From positions 1 through 64,000 of the forward strand of contig JBCCGI010000030.1 of the NCBI GenBank assembly GCA_039029355.1: a stretch of DNA of 64,000 nt, read 5' to 3'. Position numbers and translations under genes: made by a program. The notes beneath the pieces were generated by a model. The model ran no database searches, had not been told where the DNA came from, and saw nothing but the letters and a program-made list of their open reading frames with translations. The stretch's first letter is position 1. Each line of letters starts with the position of its first letter. This document shows positions 17,144 to 25,779 of this stretch, piece after piece. The DNA comes from JBCCGI01 sp039029355. GTDB lineage: Bacteria > Planctomycetota > UBA1135 > GCA-002686595.

Positions 17144-18000
17144 CCAATCACCTTGAAAGTCACGCCCGGCAACTCGTCGACCAAACCCAGCAGCCTGAGA
17201 AACGCCTCGACCTTGTCGAAGGTCTTGGCGCGGCGATCCGTGGGCCCGGCCTTGTCGTAAAGCCGTACGTCGGCCATGAGCTTGTCGAAGTAGGTCCGCT
17301 GCAGAAGCAACTCCGTCACGTCGTCGCGAGAGACAACGCCATGAACGTGGATTTGCATCGGGGTGTCCCGGTTTTCGAGAACTTCTCGCGCGGCGCCCTC
17401 ATCGAGGATCTTCGCACCACGCAGCGCGCCTTCGTTGTAGACGACGGCTAGTGCATTGAGGTTCTCCCGCGTGCCGAACCTCTCGAGAGCCTCTTCGTCC
17501 GTGAGGACTCGCTGGCCGTCGCGATCGAAAACAACCCGCAGTGGGTCGCCGGCGAAGACCGTCGCGAAGTCGATCTCTCGAACCGGCCCTAGACGCACGC
17601 AACAGGCCCCATAGTCAGGACCACTCCCTCCGACGTTCAGCGCGGTGTAGTGCGTATCGGACTGGAACTGCAGCAGCCTCTCAATCTCCAGACGCGGCCC
17701 GTACCACTCGTCGAGCGCTTCGCGCAGCTGACGGTCAAACTCACTCCTGACGCACCCCCCGGGCTTGCTTGCAAGCTTCTCATAGACATTGAGCCACCTC
17801 CCCGTCTCAAGGAAATCTACACAGCGGGCAAGCGACATGTTGATCGCGGCTCGCCCCCCAACGAGGATGTCCTCAAAGGTGCGCAGGAGAGTCGCGCCTC
17901 CGTTCTTGCCTAAGACCTCCTCGACCTTGGCGTGGGCCTTGTGCTGAGCCGGCCACTGGCTCTTTGCCAGCTGGAAAGGAATGGGAGGCGAGGAGCTCAT
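17140..18000 (-). CDS. Hypothetical protein translationally coupled to the sigma factor
   Basis: 286 residues from ATG 18000 (MSSSPPIPFQLAK); other in-frame ATGs at 18042 and 18144 would add proline-rich sequence that looks non-coding. Not recognised. Cytoplasmic, no membrane segments. Notable stretches: GRAAINMSLARCVDFLETGRW, YTALNVGGSGPDYGACCVRLG near the middle, and MQIHVHGVVSRDDVTELLLQRTYF near the end. The stop overlaps the sigma factor start (ATGA). Such coupling implies near-equal production and often a physical partner, so a role as regulator or anti-sigma-like protein is a reasonable inference but not shown by motif. Confidence 0.6.
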   Translation of the reverse strand: MSSSPPIPFQLAKSQWPAQHKAHAKVEEVLGKNGGATLLRTFEDILVGGRAAINMSLARCVDFLETGRWLNVYEKLASKPGGCVRSEFDRQLREALDEWYGPRLEIERLLQFQSDTHYTALNVGGSGPDYGACCVRLGPVREIDFATVFAGDPLRVVFDRDGQRVLTDEEALERFGTRENLNALAVVYNEGALRGAKILDEGAAREVLENRDTPMQIHVHGVVSRDDVTELLLQRTYFDKLMADVRLYDKAGPTDRRAKTFDKVEAFLRLLGLVDELPGVTFKVIG

Positions 18001-18536
18001 GGGTTGTAGATTCGAGCCGATCAGCCGCCTTTGCGTTTCCATAGCAGGTGGGGAGAGGGGCCCCGGACCAAGGCTAAGGGGGAAAGTCGGCGCAAGAGGG
18101 TGAGTGAGCGTGGGGCGAGAAGGGGGGCATACTCGGAACGGCAAGGCATGTCGACGGCGTCAGGAATTCGCCATAAAGTCCTCATCCCATCGCTTCGGAG
18201 CACGCGCAGGGGATGCCTCGATCCTGAGTGGCCCTTGGTGCTCAACCTTGGGCGCCGCCGCCAGCCTAGCTTAGTCCCGGATTCGGGGCTCGCCACCCAG
18301 ATGTCGTTCTCCGGTCTCCGGGTCGGGCAACGGCGCCGAGAAGACGTTCAGGGCAAGCGACGACATCCGGAGAGCTAGTTCAGGTTTTTTGCACTCGAAC
18401 TGGCGCGGTTCGCGCCGGCTTGCGTTCTCGAGGTCGCGGCCACGAAGGCACGGCTCCGAGCATCGGAGACGAGATTCGGACCTAGGCCGGACCGCAGACA
18501 CCAGAACCTGCCGACGCCGAGGCCGTCGCCTTCGAA
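18001..18536. promoter_or_regulatory. Divergent control region between the two signalling operons
   Basis: 536 bases separate the minus operon (start 18000) from the plus operon (start 18537) and must contain both promoters. A small perfect hairpin, GGCGCG-gtt-CGCGCC, lies near 18401-18415 just after a T-run (ttttttgcac at about 18385). No convincing -35/-10 pair or operator was identified. No gene is seen here. Confidence 0.4.
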
Positions 18537-21500
18537 ATGACCATACGAACGAGCCAACACTATCTGCTCGACGCACAGGACGTGCGGGCGTTTCTGATCG
18601 ACGTCGGTGAGGTCGATCGAGCCAAGTTGGTCGTCTTCTACCGCGAGAATGCCGCCGGCCTGTGCACGCTCGCGCAGTCGATCGCAAGCGAGGGACTACG
18701 AGACTGCCCGGTCTGCGCGATCAGCGACGAAGTCGGGGCCCAGGGATCCCCCGACTACGGCGCCCTCGGACTGGCCTCGCTCAAGGAGCACCACGAGGAA
18801 ATCGAAGCCCTCCACCTCCACGAGCGAGGGGTGTACCGGATCGGCCAGAAGAACCGTGGCGAGATCGACAAGGCCCTCTACCTCCAGCTGCCAAGAGGCC
18901 CGGCCCACATGGTCTTCAGCCCACAGGGCTCGGACGAGCGGCTTCTGGAGACCCCCTACTTCGGGGCGCTTAGCCAGGTGCAGCAGGAGACCCAGGCGTC
19001 GGATGTGCTCATAGTCGGCACTTTCGAGGACCGGCTTCCGGCGCGGATTGCAGCCTACTGGGCGCTAACGAACGCAAGGCGAGCAGTTCGATCCGTCGCG
19101 GTGCTCACGACTCCGCCCGACGAGCTGCCCCCCGACGAGCAGGTCTGCCACTCTCGGCTCGACTTCTATGTTCGCGATCACCGCGTCGCGTGGCACCCCT
19201 ACATGAACCTGCCTCACTTCCGCGCCTTGGGGGGGAAGCGCTTTCAGGAGCTCCAGGGTCGGTCGGTCAAGGCTCTCGAGCCCCTGGTGGCGAAGCACAA
19301 GCCTCAGGTCTTGCTCGACATCGGGTGCGGAGACGGGTCTGTCGTCAAGGAGCTGTTCCAGTCGGTCCCGTGTCTCGACAAGGCCTATGGAGTCGACCCG
19401 GCCCTTCGAGCGCGAACCGCCGAGGCCGGAGTCTGGTTGGAACAAGCGACCCTCGATGACGTCTCGTCCACCTGGCTTGAAGAGCGCGGCCTCGACATGG
19501 ACCGCACCGTCGCGATGTTCGTCGGCAACACGCTGCCGCATATCGGAGCATCCAAGTTCTCCTCCTGGCTTCGCGACCTGAAGAAGAGACCTGCTCACAT
19601 CCTGATCGACTTCAACGTGATCTGGCCCGATCTCCTTCAGCTGGGTGAGGGCGAGGTCTACGGCTGGGATCGAGGCGAGAAGCAGGTCGGTTCGCTCACC
19701 CTTCGCATGAAGCGTGTCACCGTCGCCGTCGCCGGCCACCTGCGCCGAAGAGTCCACTTTCAGTATCTGCGCAAGCGGGACGCGAAGCAGCTAGCGCCCG
19801 GGGAAGACCCGGAGGAACCGGTCGCCGAGCACGGCTTCGTGATCGACCAGTACGCCGACACGAAGCAGCACTTCTTCGACGTCCTCAACCGCGCGGGCTA
19901 CCAGGTCGAGGCAGTACCTGGGACCTACACTTCGGGCTGGGGCACCCACGAGCTCTATCTCTGCGTCCGCACCGACAAGCCCGCTCAGATTCGCTGGCCC
20001 GAGCCCGAGGCGGGCATCGGCCGCAGCCTGAACCAGCTCTGGTACCAAGAGCTGCAGGCCCTCTGGGATGAGTGCGAGCTCGACAAGAAGAAGCTGCCGG
20101 TGCTCGACTCGAGCTGGTATCCGGTTGCAGTGCTTCCGTTCGACAGCGGACGGATGTGGGGTCGCTACCTGCCCACGGGAACACCGATCAGCAAGGAAGT
20201 GTCCGACGTCTGGCTGCGCATGGCGAACCGCGAGGATGACTCGCTGCCCAAGCTCGGCACGGTAAAGCCGATCGAGGACCCCGTGTATGCCGAGGAGTTC
20301 CACGACGCGCTTCTGGCCCCCGTGCCGCTGTCCGTGATCCGCTCCCTGAAGGAGCGCCCGGCAGTCCTTGAGCACAACGAGCTCGACGAGCACTTCGCGG
20401 CCCAGGAGCTGAAGCACCTCGGGTCGCAGAAGGACACGGCCTACTACACGATCCCGATCTACCTGCACGGACTGCCGTCGCTCCTCCTGATCGTCCCGGT
20501 CAAGACGAACGTTGATGCACCCGAGCTGATCATGTCCATCCTGTTGAACGGGCGGGCCTTCGTGGCCGCGAAGCTGGAGGATGCACTGACCCGGGACCGC
20601 TGGTTCCGGTTCCTCCAGAAGGCAATCGCGGAGACCGCGAGAACGGTCGAGACCAGGGAGGAGGCGTTGGCGGTGATTCGGCGGATGACCGATCGTGTCG
20701 AGTATCGCGCGGAGAACGACCCGAGGGTCTGGAAGAGCTGGCTCGAGACGCTCCCTGGATCGCAGGGCGTGCACGGCAGGAAGTGGGCGGCCTTCAAGCG
20801 CCGCCACGCCGAGGCGTACCGGCAGGCGGTGAGTGAGCCCTACTACCAGATCAGCACGTGGCTGCACGAGCTCAGCTTCTTCAAGGACCTCGGGCACGAG
20901 CACCTGACGACACTCCACCAGGCCGAGCTGGAGCCGCTGAAGGGGCGTTGGCGGGGGATGGAGACCGCTCACCACCGCTTTGCACAGTCATGCCTTGATC
21001 GCATGAGCGAGGGCGAAGACGCGCCCGAGGACGACCGGGAAGACGCACCGACTCACAACGCCTACCTGCAAGGCAACAAGGCCTTTCAGCTCTTCAAGGC
21101 CCTGTTCTGCCGTGCGGAGGCGAACCGTCCGGGCGCTCGCTATCGGATCTCACCGATCTCGGTCTACGCCGCCGCCGGCGTGTACTTCAGCAAGGAGTTC
21201 GACAGCATTCGCTTCGACGGCAAGAGGCTCGACGAGGCGATGGTCTACCGGCCGGAGATGGCCAAGCCAAAGCTCCTCTGCGATGACCCATGGGCGCTGT
21301 ACCACGATCTCTGGGTCACGATCTCCCTCTCGGAGAACTTCGAGACGTTGGACGTGGAGCCGGTGGACAGCGGGTGCTTCAAGGTCACGGTCCGCTTCGA
21401 GAAGCGACCGAGCGTCGGACTCGCTGGGCGCAGCCTCGGACACTGGATCGAGCACCTCGAGCACCTGTTGCCGGAGCCCGTCGAGCGGGAGGGCGTCCCC

Positions 21501-21605
21501 GCCGCCGGGTATGTGCTGACCTTCCGAGCTGACGAGAGCCAGCAGGTCGTGCTCCGCCACGAGTGGATCCTCCAGGACGACAAGGACACCTCCAAGAACG
21601 AGTAG
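18537..21605 (+). CDS. Large multidomain protein with an internal SAM-dependent methyltransferase
   Basis: 1022 residues, not recognised as a whole. Residues 1-230: unknown N-terminal region with a Rossmann-like strand/turn (SDVLIVGTFEDRLPARIAAYW, about 155-175). 240-470: methyltransferase; motif I VLLDIGCGDGS at 258-268, then AYGVDPALR, MFVGNTLPH and AHILIDFNVIWPD, resembling class I enzymes of the EgtD-like type. 520-690: possible GAF-like sensor (YYTIPIYLHGLPSLLLIVPV). 690-1022: helical region followed by a mixed alpha/beta part (YHDLWVTISLSENFETLDVE, HWIEHLEHLLPEP) that could be a very degenerate histidine-kinase-type ATPase, but the N and G boxes are not visible. No membrane segments. 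First gene of a three-gene operon; the next starts 15 bases after its stop. Substrate unknown. Confidence 0.65.
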   Translation: MTIRTSQHYLLDAQDVRAFLIDVGEVDRAKLVVFYRENAAGLCTLAQSIASEGLRDCPVCAISDEVGAQGSPDYGALGLASLKEHHEEIEALHLHERGVYRIGQKNRGEIDKALYLQLPRGPAHMVFSPQGSDERLLETPYFGALSQVQQETQASDVLIVGTFEDRLPARIAAYWALTNARRAVRSVAVLTTPPDELPPDEQVCHSRLDFYVRDHRVAWHPYMNLPHFRALGGKRFQELQGRSVKALEPLVAKHKPQVLLDIGCGDGSVVKELFQSVPCLDKAYGVDPALRARTAEAGVWLEQATLDDVSSTWLEERGLDMDRTVAMFVGNTLPHIGASKFSSWLRDLKKRPAHILIDFNVIWPDLLQLGEGEVYGWDRGEKQVGSLTLRMKRVTVAVAGHLRRRVHFQYLRKRDAKQLAPGEDPEEPVAEHGFVIDQYADTKQHFFDVLNRAGYQVEAVPGTYTSGWGTHELYLCVRTDKPAQIRWPEPEAGIGRSLNQLWYQELQALWDECELDKKKLPVLDSSWYPVAVLPFDSGRMWGRYLPTGTPISKEVSDVWLRMANREDDSLPKLGTVKPIEDPVYAEEFHDALLAPVPLSVIRSLKERPAVLEHNELDEHFAAQELKHLGSQKDTAYYTIPIYLHGLPSLLLIVPVKTNVDAPELIMSILLNGRAFVAAKLEDALTRDRWFRFLQKAIAETARTVETREEALAVIRRMTDRVEYRAENDPRVWKSWLETLPGSQGVHGRKWAAFKRRHAEAYRQAVSEPYYQISTWLHELSFFKDLGHEHLTTLHQAELEPLKGRWRGMETAHHRFAQSCLDRMSEGEDAPEDDREDAPTHNAYLQGNKAFQLFKALFCRAEANRPGARYRISPISVYAAAGVYFSKEFDSIRFDGKRLDEAMVYRPEMAKPKLLCDDPWALYHDLWVTISLSENFETLDVEPVDSGCFKVTVRFEKRPSVGLAGRSLGHWIEHLEHLLPEPVEREGVPAAGYVLTFRADESQQVVLRHEWILQDDKDTSKNE

Positions 21606-21620
21606 ACGAGAGCCACGATC

Positions 21621-22376
21621 ATGGCAACAAGTATCAAGTGCAAGCGCTGCGGCGCCTCGTGGGCCGGACACAGCGAGCGCCAGGCCCGCCTCAACCGCAC
21701 GCAGAACCCCTGCGGATGTCCAGAGGAGCCGGAGAAGAGGGACGCTCGCCGCGACTTCACGGCGCGCAGCCTGGAGCTGAGGTGGATCGGCTCAGGGCCA
21801 GCCGAGGACGAGGTTCGTACCTGGTTCGAGTCCCTTCCGGGGGAGATCAGGGTGGAGCCACGTCGCGTCGACCAGTACATCTGCCCCGGCACGTGGACGC
21901 AGGTCGGACTCAAGGTCCGGCAAGGCCGCCTCGAGGTGAAAGCGATCGACGGCCCGACGCAGGAGTTCGACTTGCCGGGGCAAGGCGAGGGAGGCATCGC
22001 CGAGCGCTGGACGAAATGGTCCGTCGAGAGCGCCGAGGCAGGCCGCTGGGCAGAGGACCTCCGCATGGAGCCCGACATCCTCGTCAGCGTCTCGAAGGTG
22101 CGCGCCATCCGCTTCTACGGCTGGAACGGCCTAGCCCTTGGGCCGGTCGAGAAGCGGCGGCACGAGGGCGGGGTGAGCGTCGAGCTCGCCGATCTGGACC
22201 ACGCCGATGGTCGGTTCTGGACGGTCTGCATTGAGTCGTTCGGCGCCGCCGGCCCCGCCATGGAGGAGCGGCTGCCGCTGCTGATCGGCTACTTCCTCAC
22301 GGAGAACGTCCCCAGCGCGTTCCGGCGCGACGCATGCAAGTCGTACCCCGAGTGGATCGAGGAGTCGCGCTCCTAG
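21621..22376 (+). CDS. Zinc-ribbon plus CYTH-like hypothetical protein
   Basis: 251 residues. N-terminal Cys pattern CKRC...NPCGC (CxxC, 20 residues, CxC; residues 7-34) fits a small zinc ribbon. From about residue 50: LELRWIGSGPAEDEVRTWF, RRVDQYICPGTWTQVGLKVR, GRLEVKAIDGPTQEFDLP and RWTKWSV. The order (charged strand, D-x-Y, L-K-x-R, E-x-K, K-W) resembles CYTH/triphosphate-tunnel proteins, which bind nucleotides or polyphosphate. This is inference from pattern only. It sits between the methyltransferase protein (15-base gap) and the phosphatase (10-base gap), so all three are very likely one transcript. Confidence 0.55.
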   Translation: MATSIKCKRCGASWAGHSERQARLNRTQNPCGCPEEPEKRDARRDFTARSLELRWIGSGPAEDEVRTWFESLPGEIRVEPRRVDQYICPGTWTQVGLKVRQGRLEVKAIDGPTQEFDLPGQGEGGIAERWTKWSVESAEAGRWAEDLRMEPDILVSVSKVRAIRFYGWNGLALGPVEKRRHEGGVSVELADLDHADGRFWTVCIESFGAAGPAMEERLPLLIGYFLTENVPSAFRRDACKSYPEWIEESRS

Positions 22377-22386
22377 GTGGAGTCTG

Positions 22387-23574
22387 GTGAACCGCGAGAC
22401 CATCGAAGCCGAGCCGAAGCTCCTCTATGGCTTCATCCAGGACCTGGTCAGGCGGCACCTCTCCGGCGGCATCACGGTCGTCCTGCAGGAGTTCGAGCGG
22501 CGCCTGCGCGAGGCGCTCGGAACCGTGGGGCTCGCGGTCTACCACCACGGCGAACAGCATGCGGAACTGCTGCTGGCCACCGGAGCGGCCCGCACCTGGC
22601 CAGAGAGGCTGGCGCATGGGCCAGGCGCGACCTGGCAGACGACTCCGAAGCGCACCCTTGTGGCCGGAAAGGTGGTCGCGATCGCAGCCCGCGTGCATGA
22701 AGCCCATTGGAGCGCCGTGGGAACGGTGGTTCCGGAGGGCGGCCCGCACTCGTCGTGGTTCCTCCTTGGAGAGAGCGCGCCAAGGGCCCTGGTGGATCTG
22801 GCGATCAGCACGCTGCACACGGTCTGTCGTGCCGAGCTGAGCGCCCGCGACCGGCGGTCCTCGGTCGCCGCCGCGAGCGAGGTCCAGGAGTGCCTGCTCG
22901 GCCAACCGCTCCCCGCCCTGGAGGGCTTCCAGCTCGCGGTACGGTGCAACCCGGCGGACGAGATCGGAGGCGACTTCTACGATCTCCGGCCGCTGGAGGA
23001 TGGCTCTCTGTCGGTCACCATCGGAGACTCGACCGGCCATGGGCTGGCCTCGGCGCTCATGGCGAGGGACATCGTCGCCGGCGTCCGTGTCGGGCGCCGG
23101 GCCGGGCTAGGGCACCGAGCGTTGATCGAGAACCTGAATGACACGGTCGCGGAGAGCTCTCCGGTCGGGCGGTTCGTCTCAGCGGTACTCGGCGAGCTGA
23201 CCCCCGACGGCTGGTTCCGGTACGCCAACGCGGGCCACGAGCCTCCGATCCATGCCTCGTCGAGCGGCGTCCAGCTCTGCCGCGGCGGCGAAGCGGTACT
23301 GGGTCTCGTCGAGGGCAGCAGGTACCCGAGCCGAGAGCTCCAGCTCGCACCCGGGGACATCCTGGTCCTGTACTCCGACGGGATCACGGAACGGCGGAGC
23401 CCCCAGGGCGCGCTGTTCGGAGTCGAGGGCCTGACGGCGGTGCTGAGAGAGAAGGCCGGAGCGGCGGCACAGGCGGTGCTCGACGAGATCTACCGGCACG
23501 CGCTGGTGTTCGGAGACGAGCAGCCCTTCTGCGACGACGCGACCGTGCTTGTGGTTCGTCGCCTCCCCGGGTAG
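22387..23574 (+). CDS. SpoIIE/PP2C-type protein serine phosphatase
   Basis: 395 residues from GTG 22387 with GGTGGAG upstream. Residues 1-150 are a GAF-like N-terminal region without clear ligand residues. 175-390: SpoIIE domain with the metal-binding set NPADEIGGDFYD, IGDSTGHGLASALMA, YANAGHEPP, LVLYSDGITERR and DDATVLVV; all key Asp residues are present. Such phosphatases dephosphorylate Ser/Thr on STAS or anti-sigma-antagonist proteins in partner-switching, or kinase substrates. No STAS or anti-sigma kinase gene is next to it. The likely opponents here are the Ser/Thr kinase and sigma factor of the divergent operon. Last gene of the operon. Confidence 0.82.
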   Translation: MNRETIEAEPKLLYGFIQDLVRRHLSGGITVVLQEFERRLREALGTVGLAVYHHGEQHAELLLATGAARTWPERLAHGPGATWQTTPKRTLVAGKVVAIAARVHEAHWSAVGTVVPEGGPHSSWFLLGESAPRALVDLAISTLHTVCRAELSARDRRSSVAAASEVQECLLGQPLPALEGFQLAVRCNPADEIGGDFYDLRPLEDGSLSVTIGDSTGHGLASALMARDIVAGVRVGRRAGLGHRALIENLNDTVAESSPVGRFVSAVLGELTPDGWFRYANAGHEPPIHASSSGVQLCRGGEAVLGLVEGSRYPSRELQLAPGDILVLYSDGITERRSPQGALFGVEGLTAVLREKAGAAAQAVLDEIYRHALVFGDEQPFCDDATVLVVRRLPG

Positions 23575-23759
23575 GTGTTCGGGCCCCGTGACCCGACCGC
23601 GCCGACGTCGTGCTCGCTGGGAAGCGCGGCTATGGGATCCGGGTGCAAGAGCTTCGAGGGCATGCGCTAGAGCGGCTGATCCGTCGTCCGCGCGCGTACG
23701 TCGATGGGGTAGGTGCACCTCTTGCGGACCTTCGCGCTCGGAGCTTAGAGACCTCGCTC

Positions 23760-25412
23760 TCAACGCCCCTCGACCACGGTACCCGTCACCAGATCGAAGT
23801 ACGTGCCGGACTCGAGCAGCAGGCCGGCATCCCCCAGCTCCTGGCCCTCGCGCGCGTCGTAGACCACCACGCCGCCGCCCCCGCCCAGGACCTCGCCCAC
23901 GGAGCCTCGGACCAACAGGGCGGAGTTCGCGTCCACGCCGAGGCCGAGGAGCTGTGAATGGTCGTCCACGAGCTGCCGCAGCTGGCCGTGGCGTCCGCGC
24001 TCGATGAAGTGCGCGTCGATGACGACGCCCTGCAGGAGGCCTAGGCCCTGGGTGTAACCTTCGAAGGCGACCTCGGAGTTCGATCGCGGATTGCCGCGGA
24101 CCAGGAAGTCGCCGACGACCTGGCAGCCGGCGGAGCTGCCGCCGACGACGCCGCCGCGCTCGAGGACGCGGGCGATCGCCTCGGCGGCGCGCGTCTCGCC
24201 GAAGCGGTCCATGAACCGGAAGGTGCGGCCGCCGTCGATCCAGACCGCGTTGGCGGCGTCGATCGCGGCCAGGAGTCGACCGTCGTGGTTCGCCGTCGTG
24301 CGGCTGGCCGCGTGAGCGATGCGTACGTTCGCGCAACCGCGCTCGGTGAGCTTGCGCGCGCTGTACGACCGTGGCGCCGCGTCGTCGTCCATCTCGTCCG
24401 AGCTCGGAATGCACACGAAGCGCGCGTCCGTACCGCCGGCCAGCTCGATGTAGCGCTCCCACGTTCCGTCCGACACACCGCCGCCGCCCTGCACGAGCAG
24501 CGTGCCGTTCCCGATCACGGGCGCGCCCGGCGTGCGCGGCGGGTAGACCGGGCGCTCGGCACCCCGGGCCCGGCGGATCCACGCCACCAGGTCGAGGCGG
24601 GGGTCGAGCGGGTCGCCCAGCTCGCGGTCGCCGTCACCGGGGTAGACCTGCTCGTCGACGAGTGCTCCGCCTTCGCGATAGATCGCGAAGCCCACGCTGT
24701 CGGGGCCGAGGCAGTCGACGTAGCGCTCCGCGAACAGAGCCACCGCGGCGCCGTCCGCCAGCGCCAATGCGATTCGCCCCGGGCTCTTCTTGGCGGCCGT
24801 GTGGTGCGGCCCCGTATTGCCCACGTCGGACACGCCGAACACGAGCTCGATACGCGGAGCGAGGCAGAGCCGATCCGTGTCCACGCCGGGAACGCCGGTG
24901 AGAGCTCGGGCCATCGCCCCGCGCGCACCGACGGCCGCGCCGCGTTCGAGCGCGTTGACCAGCACCGAACGCAAGAGCGGCTCGCCCAGCAGCTTCTCCG
25001 GCAGCGCGTCGATCCAGATGCCGTCGGCCACCAGCAGATCGGCCAGCGAGTCCGCGTCGGCCAGGTCGTTCGCGCGGCGCACCCGCAGCCAGGCCTGACC
25101 GCGCGCGCCGGTCGCGACCCAGTCGACTGCGTCCTTCCCGGCCTTGGCGTCCGACAGCACCACGATACGCGCCGAGCCGCCGCCCGCCAGGTCGACGAAG
25201 GCCGTGCGCGCGGCGCTTGAGAGTTCGCCCTCGCCCGCGAGCAGCATGCGGCCGCGGATCAGCTCGAGCTCATCGCGCTCCGGCTCAGACGCGGCCGCCG
25301 TAGCGGAGCGCGGCTCGAGCGCTGCCGGATCGAGCGCTCTCCCCGCGACAGCAAGAGCGACGACAGGCGACGAGACGAGCGCCAAGACCAGCGCGAGAGA
25401 AGGTGCGTTCAT
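23760..25412 (-). CDS. Tandem-domain S51 (cyanophycinase-like) peptidase, secreted
   Basis: 550 residues; ATG at 25412 with GAGGACC just upstream; signal peptide MNAPSLALVLALVSSPVVALAVAG. Two S51 units in a row. The C-terminal one (about 295-550) is complete: GNGTLLVQGGGGVSDG, VWIDGGRTFRFMDRFG, GGSSAGCQVVGDF with nucleophile Ser427, and VVIDAHFIERGRHGQLRQLV with His468, plus LGLGVDANSALLV. The N-terminal one (about 50-290) has the same skeleton (ADGIWIDALPEKLL, VGVSDVGN-like VFGVSDVGN) but GARGAMARAL replaces the serine elbow, so it is inactive. Family members cleave cyanophycin or other peptides. Extracytoplasmic role inferred. Convergent with the phosphatase gene. Confidence 0.83.
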   Translation of the reverse strand: MNAPSLALVLALVSSPVVALAVAGRALDPAALEPRSATAAASEPERDELELIRGRMLLAGEGELSSAARTAFVDLAGGGSARIVVLSDAKAGKDAVDWVATGARGQAWLRVRRANDLADADSLADLLVADGIWIDALPEKLLGEPLLRSVLVNALERGAAVGARGAMARALTGVPGVDTDRLCLAPRIELVFGVSDVGNTGPHHTAAKKSPGRIALALADGAAVALFAERYVDCLGPDSVGFAIYREGGALVDEQVYPGDGDRELGDPLDPRLDLVAWIRRARGAERPVYPPRTPGAPVIGNGTLLVQGGGGVSDGTWERYIELAGGTDARFVCIPSSDEMDDDAAPRSYSARKLTERGCANVRIAHAASRTTANHDGRLLAAIDAANAVWIDGGRTFRFMDRFGETRAAEAIARVLERGGVVGGSSAGCQVVGDFLVRGNPRSNSEVAFEGYTQGLGLLQGVVIDAHFIERGRHGQLRQLVDDHSQLLGLGVDANSALLVRGSVGEVLGGGGGVVVYDAREGQELGDAGLLLESGTYFDLVTGTVVEGR

Positions 25413-25606
25413 GGTCCTCGGGGGGGACGGTGGAAGATGGAACCGGGCGTTGTGTCCCGGACGCCTGAATCGCCTGTCGATTGACCCGAGATCCTACTCG
25501 ACGGATACCCGAGTGGACCGGTCGGCTCGGCCTGCTCGTCGTCGCGCGCCCGGAAGGCAGTCGTGCTTCTCGTGCGGCGCCGGCCGCCGTGCCTGCCCTT
25601 CTATAA

Positions 25607-25756
25607 CCCCGAGCGCGCTCACCCGGGGGGGGCATCCGGTTGGGGCGCGACGGCGCCCGTCGCATCGTGCACAACTACGGCCACGGCGGAGCCGGCTTTT
25701 CCACCGCCTACGGCTGCGCGCTGGCCGTCGAGAGGGCGCTCTCGCCCGACGACTGA
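25607..25756 (+). pseudogene. C-terminal remnant of a D-amino-acid-oxidase-family flavoenzyme
   Basis: A 50-codon plus frame from after a stop at 25604 to TGA 25754-25756 reads GGIRLGRDGARRIVHNYGHG followed by GAGFSTAYGCALAVE. HNYGHGGxG is the signature of the FAD/substrate-binding C-terminus of D-amino-acid oxidases. Everything upstream of it is missing, so it is a dead fragment. The surrounding 366-base gap between the S51 gene and the next gene contains nothing else recognisable. Confidence 0.7.
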
Positions 25757-25779
25757 GCGGCGGGGGGCCGGCGCTCCGC

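Noticed and set aside
18385..18420. T-run followed by a small hairpin as an intrinsic terminator
   Set aside because: The T-run precedes rather than follows the stem on the plus strand, and the site lies in a divergent promoter region, not after a gene.
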